64,000 nt of DNA from Lutibacter sp. Hel_I_33_5 (GTDB taxonomy: Bacteria; Bacteroidota; Bacteroidia; Flavobacteriales; Flavobacteriaceae), in the NCBI RefSeq assembly GCF_007827455.1, contig NZ_VISM01000001.1:1403501-1467500 (forward strand), written 5' to 3'. Both the position numbers and the translations under genes were made by a program. The first letter of the stretch is position 1. Every line of letters begins with the position of its first letter. Below the pieces are notes generated by a model. It saw only the letters and a program-made list of their open reading frames with translations, was not told the DNA's origin and searched no databases. Of the stretch, positions 42,907 through 51,255 are shown in pieces.

Positions 42907-44424
42907 ATGAACAAGAAAGTTATTTTAATGATTTTGGATGGTTGGGGAATTACTCAAGACCCAAAAGTATCTGCAATTTACAACGCAAAAACACCGTATA
43001 TTAATTCTTTATATGATGTATATCCACACGCTACTTTACGAACTGACGGAGAACATGTTGGTTTACCAGAAGGACAAATGGGTAATTCAGAAGTAGGTCA
43101 TATTAATTTAGGGGCTGGAAGAATTGTGTATCAAAATTTAGCAAGAATTAATAAAGCGGTTAAAGAAAAAACTTTAGGTCAAGAAAAAGTGTTGCTAGAC
43201 GCTTTATCTTATGCTAAAGAAAATAATAAAGATATTCACCTTTTAGGATTGGTTTCTAATGGTGGAATTCACTCTCACATAAATCATATTAAAGGCTTAT
43301 TAGATGTGGCTGCAGAAAATAATGCAGAGAATGTTTACTTACACGCTTTTACTGATGGACGTGATACAGATCCAAAATCTGGCGCATATTTTATCAATGA
43401 AATACAAGAACATATGGCTGAATCGGTAGGAGAACTAGCTTCTGTTACCGGACGTTATTATGCGATGGATAGAGATAATCGTTGGGAACGTATAAAATTA
43501 GCGTATGATGCTGTTGTAAATGCAACAGGAGAAAAATCTACCGATGCAGTCGCTTCACTTAAAGAAAAATACCAAGAAAAAATTACTGACGAGTTTATCA
43601 AGCCAATTATCATGGTAGATTCTGATGGAAATCCGAAAACTCAAATTAAAGAAGACGATGTTGTTATTTTCTTTAATTATAGAACCGATAGAGGGCGTGA
43701 ATTAACTGCTGCTTTATCACAAAAAGATTTCCCAGAAGAAGGAATGAAAAAATTAAAATTGCATTATAATACAATGACTATGTATGATGAGTCATTTAAC
43801 AATGTAAATGCAATTTACACCAACGATAATATTAAAAATACCATTGGAGAAGTTTTATCTAAAGCGGGTAAAAAACAAATTAGGATTGCCGAAACAGAAA
43901 AATATCCACATGTTACTTTTTTCTTTTCTGGCGGACAAGAAGAGCCTTTTAAAGGTGAATCTAGAATACTAAGAAATTCTCCAAAAGTTGCAACTTATGA
44001 TTTAAAACCAGAAATGTCTGCGTACGAATTAAAAGATGCGCTGTGTGAAGATTTAAATAAAGGCGAAACAGATTTTGTATGCCTAAATTTTGCTAACGGA
44101 GATATGGTTGGCCATACAGGAGATATGGATGCAGCTATAAAAGCGTGTGAAGCGGTTGATATTTGTGCAAAAGAAGTAATAGAAACAGGTTTAGCAAACG
44201 GGTATTCAACTTTGCTAATTGCTGACCATGGAAATTGCGAAACTATGATGAATCCAGATGGCTCACCTCATACTGCACATACTACCAACCCAGTTCCAAT
44301 CATTTTAATTGACAAAGAATTAAAATCAATAAAAAATGGTATCTTGGGCGATATTGCTCCTACAATTTTAAATATGATGGGAGTTAATAAACCTAAAGAA
44401 ATGACTCAAAAATCGTTAGTTTAA
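42907..44424 (+). CDS. gpmI: 2,3-bisphosphoglycerate-independent phosphoglycerate mutase
   Basis: GpmI interconverts 3- and 2-phosphoglycerate in glycolysis. The 505-residue protein has MILDGWGI with the metal ligand D11, GNSEVGHINLGAGR with the catalytic S61, TDGRDTDP, VTGRYYAMDRDNRWERI, and the metal-binding ADHGNCETM and PHTAHTTNPVP near the C terminus. It is the full-length manganese-dependent form and cytosolic. A thioredoxin-like lipoprotein gene follows directly. Confidence 0.97.
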   Translation: MNKKVILMILDGWGITQDPKVSAIYNAKTPYINSLYDVYPHATLRTDGEHVGLPEGQMGNSEVGHINLGAGRIVYQNLARINKAVKEKTLGQEKVLLDALSYAKENNKDIHLLGLVSNGGIHSHINHIKGLLDVAAENNAENVYLHAFTDGRDTDPKSGAYFINEIQEHMAESVGELASVTGRYYAMDRDNRWERIKLAYDAVVNATGEKSTDAVASLKEKYQEKITDEFIKPIIMVDSDGNPKTQIKEDDVVIFFNYRTDRGRELTAALSQKDFPEEGMKKLKLHYNTMTMYDESFNNVNAIYTNDNIKNTIGEVLSKAGKKQIRIAETEKYPHVTFFFSGGQEEPFKGESRILRNSPKVATYDLKPEMSAYELKDALCEDLNKGETDFVCLNFANGDMVGHTGDMDAAIKACEAVDICAKEVIETGLANGYSTLLIADHGNCETMMNPDGSPHTAHTTNPVPIILIDKELKSIKNGILGDIAPTILNMMGVNKPKEMTQKSLV

Positions 44425-44426
44425 TT

Positions 44427-45032
44427 TTGAAGAAAATTGTTTTTATATTTTGTTGCTTTATCGCATTTTCATGTAGCTCAAAAAAAGGTGTTGTCGAAGC
44501 AAAAAAAGAAACTGTAGCTAAAGAAAAAGTGGTAGTTGCAAAAGTAAAAGAAGAAGTTCAAAAGAAAGTAACTGCAATGAAAGATGCTTCTGGAAACTTA
44601 GTTGGATATGCTGATAAAGAATCTTTCAATCAAATTCCTTATAGTGCATGGTTTAAGAGTAATCATAAAGCTTACAATACAGATTCAGAAACTATTGCAA
44701 AAATAAAAGAACCTATAAAAGCATTAAAAGTTAGAGCTTTTATGGGAACATGGTGTGGAGATAGTAAAAGAGAAACGCCTCGTTTTTATAAAGTTCTGGA
44801 AGAAGCAGATTTTAATTTTGATAATTTAGAATTAATCACACTTAACAGAAGTAAAAGAACACCAGACAACTTACAGCAAGGACACAATGTTATTAGAGTT
44901 CCTACTTTTATTTTTTATAAAGATGGAAAAGAAATTGGTAGGTATGTAGAATATCCTAGAGAGACTTTAGAAAAAGATATTTTAAAAATTGTTACTCAAC
45001 AACCATACAAACATTCGTACGATAGATCTTAA
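44427..45032 (+). CDS. Thioredoxin-fold lipoprotein
   Basis: The 201-residue protein starts at TTG, two bases after gpmI ends; only this start gives the lipoprotein signal MKKIVFIFCCFIAFSC. After a lysine/valine-rich linker comes a thioredoxin-like domain with MGTWCGDSKRETPRFYKVL. The active site is CGDS rather than CxxC, so it has a single catalytic-position cysteine. The cis-proline motif IRVPTFIFY is present. It may act as a periplasmic thiol protein, but the partner is unknown. Next comes a HAD-like gene after three bases. Confidence 0.87.
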   Translation: MKKIVFIFCCFIAFSCSSKKGVVEAKKETVAKEKVVVAKVKEEVQKKVTAMKDASGNLVGYADKESFNQIPYSAWFKSNHKAYNTDSETIAKIKEPIKALKVRAFMGTWCGDSKRETPRFYKVLEEADFNFDNLELITLNRSKRTPDNLQQGHNVIRVPTFIFYKDGKEIGRYVEYPRETLEKDILKIVTQQPYKHSYDRS

Positions 45033-45035
45033 TAC

Positions 45036-45437
45036 ATGAATCTTAACAAGAATTTAATTGTTGCCATAGATTTTGACGGTACCGTTGTAGAAGATGCGTA
45101 TCCAGGAATTGGCAAACCTATGATTTTTGCTTTTGATACCATGAAAAAACTACAATCTGAAGGACATAGATTAATTCTTTGGACCTATAGAAGTGGTAGA
45201 AAATTAGACGAAGCTGTTGCTTATTGCCAAGAAAACGGGATCGAGTTTTATGCTGTTAATAAAAATTATCCAGAAGAAATTTTTGATGGAAAAATAAGTC
45301 GGAAAATTCATGCAGATATTTTTGTAGATGATAGAAATATTGGTGGATTTTTAGGCTGGACAGAAGTTTACAAACACATTTTTAATCACGAGCCAGAAGT
45401 AAAAAAGAAAAAAGGTTTCTTCTCTTTTTTCAAATAA
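45036..45437 (+). CDS. HAD-like hydrolase, BT0820 type
   Basis: A 133-residue small HAD-fold protein: N-terminal DFDGTVVED with the nucleophile Asp, WTYRSGRKLDEAV with motif II, and IFVDDRNIGGF with motif IV acidic residues. Its short length and motif spacing match the BT0820-like hydrolases common in Bacteroidota. The substrate is not known. It is in line with gpmI and the thioredoxin lipoprotein gene; map follows with its own promoter box. Confidence 0.9.
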   Translation: MNLNKNLIVAIDFDGTVVEDAYPGIGKPMIFAFDTMKKLQSEGHRLILWTYRSGRKLDEAVAYCQENGIEFYAVNKNYPEEIFDGKISRKIHADIFVDDRNIGGFLGWTEVYKHIFNHEPEVKKKKGFFSFFK

Positions 45438-45469
45438 TATAGATTGCTTTAAATTCCTATAAAATATAG

Positions 45470-45477
45470 TAACTTTG
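45470..45477 (+). promoter_or_regulatory. -7 promoter box of map
   Basis: TAACTTTG matches TAnnTTTG, 17 bases before the map ATG. This matches the box and spacing of the GAF-domain gene at 2395-2402. Confidence 0.5.
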
Positions 45478-45494
45478 CACTTTAATTTACAGAA

Positions 45495-46298
45495 ATGATT
45501 AAAGTAAAAACCAGAGAAGAAATAGAAATTATGCGTGAAAGCGCATTAGTAGTTTCTAAAACTTTAGGCATGCTTGCTAAAGAAGTAAAACCTGGTGTAA
45601 CCACATTATATTTAGATAAATTAGCAGAAGATTTTATTAGGTCTGAAGGCGCTATTCCAGGTTTTTTAGGATTGTATGATTTCCCAAATACACTTTGTAT
45701 GAGTCCAAACTCACAAGTTGTACACGGAATTCCGAATGATAAACCTTTACTAGAAGGCGATATTATTTCTATAGATTGCGGAGCATTAAAAAATGATTTT
45801 TACGGAGACCATGCGTATACATTTGCAGTTGGAGAAATTGATGAAGCAACCAAAAAATTACTAGACGTTACTAAAGAAAGTTTATACGTTGGTATACGAG
45901 AACTTAAAATAGGAAACAGAGTTGGCGATGTTGGTTTTGCAATTCAGAATTTCACAGAAAAACATGGTTATGGTGTTGTAAGAGAATTGGTAGGACACGG
46001 ATTAGGAAAAGTTATGCACGAAGATCCAGAAATGCCAAATTATGGAAGACGTGGTAGAGGAAAGAAATTTGTAGAGGGAATGGTTGTTGCTATAGAACCA
46101 ATGACCAACATGGGAACACATAAAATAAGACAACATAATGATGGTTGGACGATAACAACTTTTGACGGAAAACCATCTGCACATTTTGAACATGATGTTG
46201 CTATTGTAAACGGAAAACCAGAATTACTTTCAACCTTTAAATATGTAAATGAAGCTTTAGGGATTGAAACTAATGAAGAAGACGAATTTAGAAATTAA
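45495..46298 (+). CDS. map: Type I methionine aminopeptidase
   Basis: Map removes the N-terminal methionine from new proteins. The 267-residue enzyme shows the metal ligands: SIDCGALKNDFYGDHAYTF (two Asp), GHGLGKVMHEDPEMPNYG (His), AIEPMTNMG (Glu) and HFEHDVAI (Glu). It lacks the N-terminal zinc-ribbon or SH3 extensions seen in some forms. Full length and cytosolic. A methyltransferase gene follows after 6 bases. Confidence 0.97.
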   Translation: MIKVKTREEIEIMRESALVVSKTLGMLAKEVKPGVTTLYLDKLAEDFIRSEGAIPGFLGLYDFPNTLCMSPNSQVVHGIPNDKPLLEGDIISIDCGALKNDFYGDHAYTFAVGEIDEATKKLLDVTKESLYVGIRELKIGNRVGDVGFAIQNFTEKHGYGVVRELVGHGLGKVMHEDPEMPNYGRRGRGKKFVEGMVVAIEPMTNMGTHKIRQHNDGWTITTFDGKPSAHFEHDVAIVNGKPELLSTFKYVNEALGIETNEEDEFRN

Positions 46299-46304
46299 CT
46301 TTCT

Positions 46305-47075
46305 GTGTCTATTTTTAAATCCATACTAAACACAATTCCAAGACCTTGGTTAATTAAGGTCAGCTATCTTGTTAGACCTTTAATAGCATTCTTTTTAAAA
46401 GGAAACACATTTACAGATCCAATAGATGGAAAAAGTTTTCGTAAATTTTTACCGTATGGATACAGAAAACAAAGAGAAAATGCATTATCCCCAAGCACAC
46501 TTTCATTAGAACGACACAGATTACTTTGGCTTTTTTTACAAAATGAGACAGAATTTTTCACATCAATAAAAAAGCAAAAAGTATTACATATTGCTCCTGA
46601 ACAATGTTTTTTAAATCTATTTAGAAAACAAAAAAACTTAGACTATATCACTTCAGATTTAGAATCACCAATTGCAGATGTAAAAGCAGATATTTGCAAT
46701 TTACCTTTTGATGACAACGCTTTCGATGTTATTTTTTGCAATCATGTTTTAGAGCATATTCCAGACGATACAAAAGCGATGCAAGAACTATTTAGGGTGA
46801 TGAAAAAAGGTGGTTTTGGTATTTTTCAAATTCCTCAAGACTTAAAAAGAGAAAAAACGTTTGAAGACAATACCATTACAGATAAAAAAGAGAGAACAAA
46901 AATATTTGGTCAATACGATCATGTAAGAATTTACGGACGTGATTATTTTGATACGTTACGTACTGTAGGTTTTAAAGTTGATGAAATAGATTATACAAAA
47001 AAAATCGCTCCAGAAAAACTAGAGCGATTTGCATTAATGAAAGGAGAAATCCTTCCTATATGTTATAAAGAATAA
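46305..47075 (+). CDS. Class I SAM-dependent methyltransferase
   Basis: A 256-residue protein that begins at GTG, six bases after map. The class I methyltransferase core shows motif I-like VLHIAPEQCFLNLFRK, a second-strand acidic residue in YITSDLES, the motif-II-like FDDNAFDVIFCNHVLEHI and post-motif EL FRVMKKGGFGIFQIPQD. Its substrate is unknown. The HVLEHI-type motif is typical of enzymes that methylate small molecules or lipids. Its end is 3 bases from the convergent gene. Confidence 0.9.
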   Translation: MSIFKSILNTIPRPWLIKVSYLVRPLIAFFLKGNTFTDPIDGKSFRKFLPYGYRKQRENALSPSTLSLERHRLLWLFLQNETEFFTSIKKQKVLHIAPEQCFLNLFRKQKNLDYITSDLESPIADVKADICNLPFDDNAFDVIFCNHVLEHIPDDTKAMQELFRVMKKGGFGIFQIPQDLKREKTFEDNTITDKKERTKIFGQYDHVRIYGRDYFDTLRTVGFKVDEIDYTKKIAPEKLERFALMKGEILPICYKE

Positions 47076-47078
47076 AAT

Positions 47079-48356
47079 TTATTTTTTATTATTTCTTAAG
47101 AAATCAGCTAATTTCTCTAATTTTTTATCTCCTAAAATAATAATTCCTTTTTGTAAGAATTGGTAATTTCCATTCTCAAGTCTTTTTACTATAGAACTAC
47201 CTTTATACTCTCCTGCTTCGTTTTCAGGCGCTTTTACCTTTTCACCATTTTTATCTACCCAGTAAACTTTATTTCTTCTTTTAGATTGTATTTTACTATT
47301 GTATAAAGTTCCTAAATGACCAACATCTGATGCTGAAATTTCCTTACCTGTAGCAGAATTCAAATAACCGTACAAAGTATTATCTTCATTAAATAAGGGA
47401 TGGATTCCACCTCCTAAATGACCTCCAAAAAAGTACCATTTATCAGAATTTAAACGAACACTTTGATCTTTATATTTATCAATAATATCTGCCTTTCTTA
47501 ATTTCTTTAAAAAACTTTTAATATCACTAATTTTCACAAATTTACGCTCCTCAATATCATATACTAAAGCTTCTTTAGTTTCATTAGGATACGCTACAAT
47601 TCTACCATTACCTCTAGCATAAGTTACTTTACCGTAATTTGTAGATAACGGATTAAACTCTGCAACATCTGGCAAAACAAACTCAGATTTAGTTTCAGAA
47701 TTATACGTGTAAATTTTAGTTGGATTTTCTTTCTTATTTAATAATACAAAGTAGCCATCAAAGTTGAAACCATGTTTGTAGCTATTTGCTTCTTTAAACA
47801 CCTCTCCATTATCTTTAATAATACCAAACGAACCTTCATTTTTATAAAGTGCTAGTTTATTTTTATTAAAAGCATAAATACTATCTAATTTTAGTGACAA
47901 TGCATCAGATTTAGTAGTCCAAGCTGTTTTTAACGAATCTATCCTTTTTAACTCTCTTTCTTTACGTAGACGTTCTTCTTCTAATCTTTTTTCTTCAGCT
48001 TCTTTTTCTTCAAGAGCTTCTTGTATCATCACAAAGAACTCCATATACCCAACGTACTCTTCTGTACTTTTATTTTTATTTAAAATAAAGTATTGAGAAA
48101 TATATTCATTAGATTTTTTTATTTGTCCTAACTCAAAATAAATTTTCGCCCCCAATCCTGCAACGCTACGATCTGTAATTGAATCGGTTTTTTCCATTGC
48201 TTTTTCAAAACTTACAAGTGCCCCTTTATAATCTACAGCAGTTTCTATAGCTGTATTGGCTCTTTTAATATAAATTTTCGCAATGTCCTTGTTTGATTGA
48301 GAAAACGCGAGTAATGTGCTAAAAACGCACAAAAGTAAAATTACTATTTTCTTCAT
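47079..48356 (-). CDS. Secreted protein with TPR-like and coiled-coil regions
   Basis: A 425-residue protein with a signal peptide (LLLCVFSTLLAFSQSN). Residues 25-95 contain TPR-like helices (KIYIKRANTAIETAVDYKGAL, FEKAMEKTDS), 105-145 a strongly charged coiled coil (EEKEAEEKRLEEERLRKERE), and the last 250 residues a beta-rich domain with repeated Tyr/Asn and Gly strands. No catalytic motif is seen. It is transcribed alone from a promoter box at 48414-48421. Function unknown. Confidence 0.8.
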   Translation of the reverse strand: MKKIVILLLCVFSTLLAFSQSNKDIAKIYIKRANTAIETAVDYKGALVSFEKAMEKTDSITDRSVAGLGAKIYFELGQIKKSNEYISQYFILNKNKSTEEYVGYMEFFVMIQEALEEKEAEEKRLEEERLRKERELKRIDSLKTAWTTKSDALSLKLDSIYAFNKNKLALYKNEGSFGIIKDNGEVFKEANSYKHGFNFDGYFVLLNKKENPTKIYTYNSETKSEFVLPDVAEFNPLSTNYGKVTYARGNGRIVAYPNETKEALVYDIEERKFVKISDIKSFLKKLRKADIIDKYKDQSVRLNSDKWYFFGGHLGGGIHPLFNEDNTLYGYLNSATGKEISASDVGHLGTLYNSKIQSKRRNKVYWVDKNGEKVKAPENEAGEYKGSSIVKRLENGNYQFLQKGIIILGDKKLEKLADFLRNNKK

Positions 48357-48413
48357 AGTAGTATCTAAAAATTTTAGTTTTTATTATTCTAGGGAATAGT
48401 ACCCGCAATATAG

Positions 48414-48421
48414 CAAAAATA
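48414..48421 (-). promoter_or_regulatory. -7 promoter box of the TPR/coiled-coil gene
   Basis: Reads TATTTTTG on the minus strand, 57 bases before the ATG at 48356, in the short gap behind apbE. Confidence 0.4.
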
Positions 48422-48446
48422 CACATAAAAAAAAGTATTTTTATAC

Positions 48447-49436
48447 CTAGTTCTGGGTATAATTTGAAAATTCTGAAAGATCTCCAGCCGAAGTTGTAAA
48501 AATTAAAATCGCTTTAATTTCTTTATGCTCTTCTAAAAATTGTTTTGTTTTTTCTACCCCCATAGCCATAAAAGCAGTAGCATAGGCATCTACATCTGCA
48601 CAATCTTTTGCTGCAATAACAGTTGCACTTAACAAGTTGCTTTCTTGTGCGTATCCAGTTTTTGGATTTATAGTATGCACAAATTTATCACCGTTTTCAG
48701 CTATCCTAAATTTCCTGTAATTTCCAGAACTTGCCATCGATTTATTAGATAAATTGATAATTTTCCTAAGAGTTCTTGTTCCGTCAGTATTTGGATTATC
48801 TAAACCTACTGACCATGATTTTTTATTCTGATTTCGTCCTTTTGCTCTAACCTCTCCTCCAATTTCTACAATGTAATTTTCTATTTTTTTTCCTTCTAAA
48901 AAACGTCCAACAATATCAATTCCATACCCTTTAGCAATAGAATTAAAATCGAAATATATTTCTTTAGCTTCTTTTTTCACTTTACCATTCACCAATGATA
49001 CTTTATTAAAACCTACAAATTGTAACAGATCTTTCACTTTGGTACTGTCTAAATTTTTAAGCTGTTTTTCCGGACCAAAACCCCAAGCATTCACCAAATC
49101 CCCAACTGTTGGATCAAAATAACCATTGGTTTCTTTAAATATTTTTTCAGATTTATTAAAAACTTCCGTAAAATAGCTATCAATAACAATTGTTGTATCT
49201 CCTTTATTAATTCTTGATATATCTGAAGTTGGCATATAAGTAGACAACGATTTATTCACTAAATAAAATAAGCTATCTAAAGAGTTGCTGTAATTATTTT
49301 TATCGTTTAAGTAGATAATCGCATAAGTTGTTCCGAATACACTTCCTTTTAATTGAATTTTATGAGGTAGCTCTTTTTTACAAGAGAAAAAGGAGAAAAA
49401 AAACACCAAAAGTAAAACTTGAGTGAGTTGCTTCAT
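48447..49436 (-). CDS. apbE: FAD:protein FMN transferase ApbE
   Basis: ApbE attaches FMN to Thr residues of redox proteins such as the Na+-translocating NADH:quinone reductase. The 329-residue protein has a lipoprotein signal (LLLVFFFSFFSC), DPTVGDLVNAWGFGP, FDFNSIAKGYGID, VEIGGEVRAKGR, and HTINPKTGYAQ, all characteristic of ApbE. Being exported, it acts in the periplasm. A -7 box reading TATTTTTG on the minus strand lies at 49456-49463. No nqr genes are in the window. Confidence 0.95.
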   Translation of the reverse strand: MKQLTQVLLLVFFFSFFSCKKELPHKIQLKGSVFGTTYAIIYLNDKNNYSNSLDSLFYLVNKSLSTYMPTSDISRINKGDTTIVIDSYFTEVFNKSEKIFKETNGYFDPTVGDLVNAWGFGPEKQLKNLDSTKVKDLLQFVGFNKVSLVNGKVKKEAKEIYFDFNSIAKGYGIDIVGRFLEGKKIENYIVEIGGEVRAKGRNQNKKSWSVGLDNPNTDGTRTLRKIINLSNKSMASSGNYRKFRIAENGDKFVHTINPKTGYAQESNLLSATVIAAKDCADVDAYATAFMAMGVEKTKQFLEEHKEIKAILIFTTSAGDLSEFSNYTQN

Positions 49437-49455
49437 TATATTGTGAATTTATTAA

Positions 49456-49463
49456 CAAAAATA
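49456..49463 (-). promoter_or_regulatory. -7 promoter box of apbE
   Basis: Reads TATTTTTG on the minus strand, 19 bases upstream of the apbE ATG. Divergent from the OmpA-family gene. Confidence 0.5.
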
Positions 49464-49519
49464 GTTTATAAAATTCTCATAAAGTATTGTTAATCGAGTT
49501 TTTTATTCATCGTTTTTGT

Positions 49520-49527
49520 TAAATTTG
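49520..49527 (+). promoter_or_regulatory. -7 promoter box of the OmpA-family lipoprotein gene
   Basis: TAAATTTG matches TAnnTTTG, 23 bases before the ATG at 49551. Confidence 0.4.
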
Positions 49528-49550
49528 TTATTGAATTATAATTTTTAAAA

Positions 49551-50396
49551 ATGAAAAAAACAGCTTTATTATTATCGCTTACGTTAGCTTTAAGTTCTTG
49601 TGTTACTAAAAAAGAATTTGCAAGCTTACAAGCTGAGCATAGTTCTACAAAACAACAATTAGTAGACACTAAAGCATCACTACAAAAGTGTTTAGTAGAA
49701 AAAGAAAAAGAAGGAGCAACAGCTTTTGCTTTAGGCGAACAAGTTAAATCTTTAAAAGACGACAAAAAAACAGCTTTAAAACAAGTTGAAAACCTAACTG
49801 TTTTAACACAATCTTCTTCCGATAATATCAAAAATGTAATTTCTCAACTTAGCGAGAAAGACAAATATATTAATGGCGTAAGAAAAGCAATGACTCAAAA
49901 AGACTCATTGAATTTAGCAATCAAATATCACTTAACTAAGAATTTATCTGAAGGAATTCAGGATAAAGATATAGAAGTAAACGTAGAAAAAACAGTTGTT
50001 TTTATATCAATTTCTGATAAGTTATTATTTAAAAGCGGAAGCTATAATGTAACCGACAAAGCCTATACAGTTTTAGAAAAAGTTGCTAAAGTAATTAACG
50101 ATCAACCTCAAATGGATGTAATGATTGAAGGCCATACAGATTCTAAACCTATTAAGACAGAATTCTTACAAGATAACTGGGATTTATCTGCAAAACGTGC
50201 AACATCAATTACACGAATTTTACAATATAAATACGGTGTAAAACCAGATAGATTAATTGCTGCCGGTAGAAGCTCTTACTCTCCTTTAGTAGCAAATGAT
50301 AACGCTACTAATATGGCGAAAAATCGTAGAACAAAAATTATTATTATGCCACGTTTAAATCAATTCTTTGATTTGTTAGAGCAAAAAGCTGATTAA
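49551..50396 (+). CDS. OmpA-family peptidoglycan-binding lipoprotein
   Basis: A 281-residue lipoprotein: signal MKKTALLLSLTLALSSC, a long periplasmic coiled coil (about residues 25-110), and a C-terminal OmpA domain with VMIEGHTDSKPI, DLSAKRATSITRIL and AKNRRTKIIIMPRL. The OmpA domain binds the diaminopimelate of peptidoglycan, so the protein bridges the outer membrane and cell wall. It is monocistronic, ended by a strong hairpin terminator. Confidence 0.94.
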   Translation: MKKTALLLSLTLALSSCVTKKEFASLQAEHSSTKQQLVDTKASLQKCLVEKEKEGATAFALGEQVKSLKDDKKTALKQVENLTVLTQSSSDNIKNVISQLSEKDKYINGVRKAMTQKDSLNLAIKYHLTKNLSEGIQDKDIEVNVEKTVVFISISDKLLFKSGSYNVTDKAYTVLEKVAKVINDQPQMDVMIEGHTDSKPIKTEFLQDNWDLSAKRATSITRILQYKYGVKPDRLIAAGRSSYSPLVANDNATNMAKNRRTKIIIMPRLNQFFDLLEQKAD

Positions 50397-50420
50397 TACT
50401 TTTTGAAATGTATTATTAAG

Positions 50421-50446
50421 AACCATCTCGAAAGAGATGGTTTTTT
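50421..50446 (+). terminator. Rho-independent terminator of the OmpA-family gene
   Basis: AACCATCTC-GAAA-GAGATGGTT is a 9-bp perfect stem closed by a GNRA-type tetraloop and followed by a T-run. It lies in the gap between the OmpA-family gene and convergent aat. Confidence 0.85.
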
Positions 50447-50455
50447 GTTTTAAAA

Positions 50456-51100
50456 TTACAACCATTCCAAAAACTCATCTCTACTAATCTCTCTTGCCCC
50501 CAAACTAGCTAAATGATCAGTATACATTTGGCAATCTATTAATTTATAATCATAGTTTTTTGCTAGATGAATAAACGCCAACTTAGAAGCATTAGACATT
50601 TTTGTAAACATACTTTCTCCACAAAAAACTCCGTTTCCTAAATCGACACCATATAAACCTCCAACCAATTCTTTGTCATTTCGAGTGGAGTCGAGAAATC
50701 TCCACACTTCGATAGATTTTGCAAGACCTCTTTTATGTAAATTTATATAGGCTTGCTCCATATCATCAGTAATCCAAGTACCTAAATCATCTTTTCTTTC
50801 GATGCTTTTACAATTAAAAATCACCTCTTCAAAAGCTTCATTCTCTGTAATAACATATTCATTCTTCTTAGAAATTTGTCGCATGGATTTGGAAACTTTC
50901 AACTCTTCTGGAAACAAGACCATTCTTTTTGGCGGACAATACCAAACTATGGGTTCACCTTCTGAAAACCAAGGAAAAATCCCTTTACTGTATGCTAATG
51001 TTAATCGTTCAATAGATAAATCGCCACCTAAAGCGATAATTCCGTCTTTTGTAGTAGTTGTATATGCAGGAAATTCTAATCTATTGGATAGCCAAATCAT
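50456..51100 (-). CDS. aat: Leucyl/phenylalanyl-tRNA--protein transferase
   Basis: Aat adds Leu or Phe to N-terminal Lys/Arg of proteins so that ClpS/ClpAP can degrade them. From the ATG at 51100 the protein is 214 residues with GIIALGGDLSIERL, AYSKGIFPWFSEGEPIVWYCPPKR, and ELVGGLYGV...GNGVFCGESMF, plus IDCQMYTDHLASLGAREISRDEFL. An insertion of about 8-9 residues, FLDSTRND, breaks the otherwise conserved SIEVWR-ELVGG junction and is encoded by a repeat-like stretch (50674-50702). The -7 box is four bases before the start, which rejects an upstream in-frame start. Confidence 0.94.
   Translation of the reverse strand: MIWLSNRLEFPAYTTTTKDGIIALGGDLSIERLTLAYSKGIFPWFSEGEPIVWYCPPKRMVLFPEELKVSKSMRQISKKNEYVITENEAFEEVIFNCKSIERKDDLGTWITDDMEQAYINLHKRGLAKSIEVWRFLDSTRNDKELVGGLYGVDLGNGVFCGESMFTKMSNASKLAFIHLAKNYDYKLIDCQMYTDHLASLGAREISRDEFLEWL
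50674..50702. repeat. Palindromic repeat-like element inside aat
   Basis: The segment TGTCATTTCGAGTGG then AGTCGAGAAATCTC resembles the dispersed short repeat containing GTCATTTCGA...GAGAAATCTC found in flavobacterial intergenic DNA. Here it lies inside aat and is translated as part of RFLDSTRND. TCGA occurs at both ends of its core. Confidence 0.55.
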
Positions 51101-51104
51101 AGTA

Positions 51105-51112
51105 CAAAAATA
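51105..51112 (-). promoter_or_regulatory. -7 promoter box of aat, 4 nt before the start codon
   Basis: Reads TATTTTTG on the minus strand, four bases (TACT) before the aat ATG. A TTTA lies 20 bases upstream in the -33 position. Confidence 0.55.
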
Positions 51113-51216
51113 ACTTTTCTTTGATATTATTTTAAATAAAAACAGATTCAATAAATACTTTAATCATAAAATATCGTTAATAATAAAATAGCTGTCATTT
51201 ATAAGAATTTTGTTCC

Positions 51217-51224
51217 TATTTTTG
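51217..51224 (+). promoter_or_regulatory. -7 promoter box of the VTT-protein gene
   Basis: TATTTTTG matches TAnnTTTG, 31 bases before the ATG at 51256. Confidence 0.45.
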
Positions 51225-51255
51225 TAGGCTGATTAAACGCTGAAGGATTTATTAA

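Noticed and set aside
51101..51151. Upstream in-frame start for aat
   Set aside because: It lies upstream of and across the promoter box and adds residues not found in Aat proteins.
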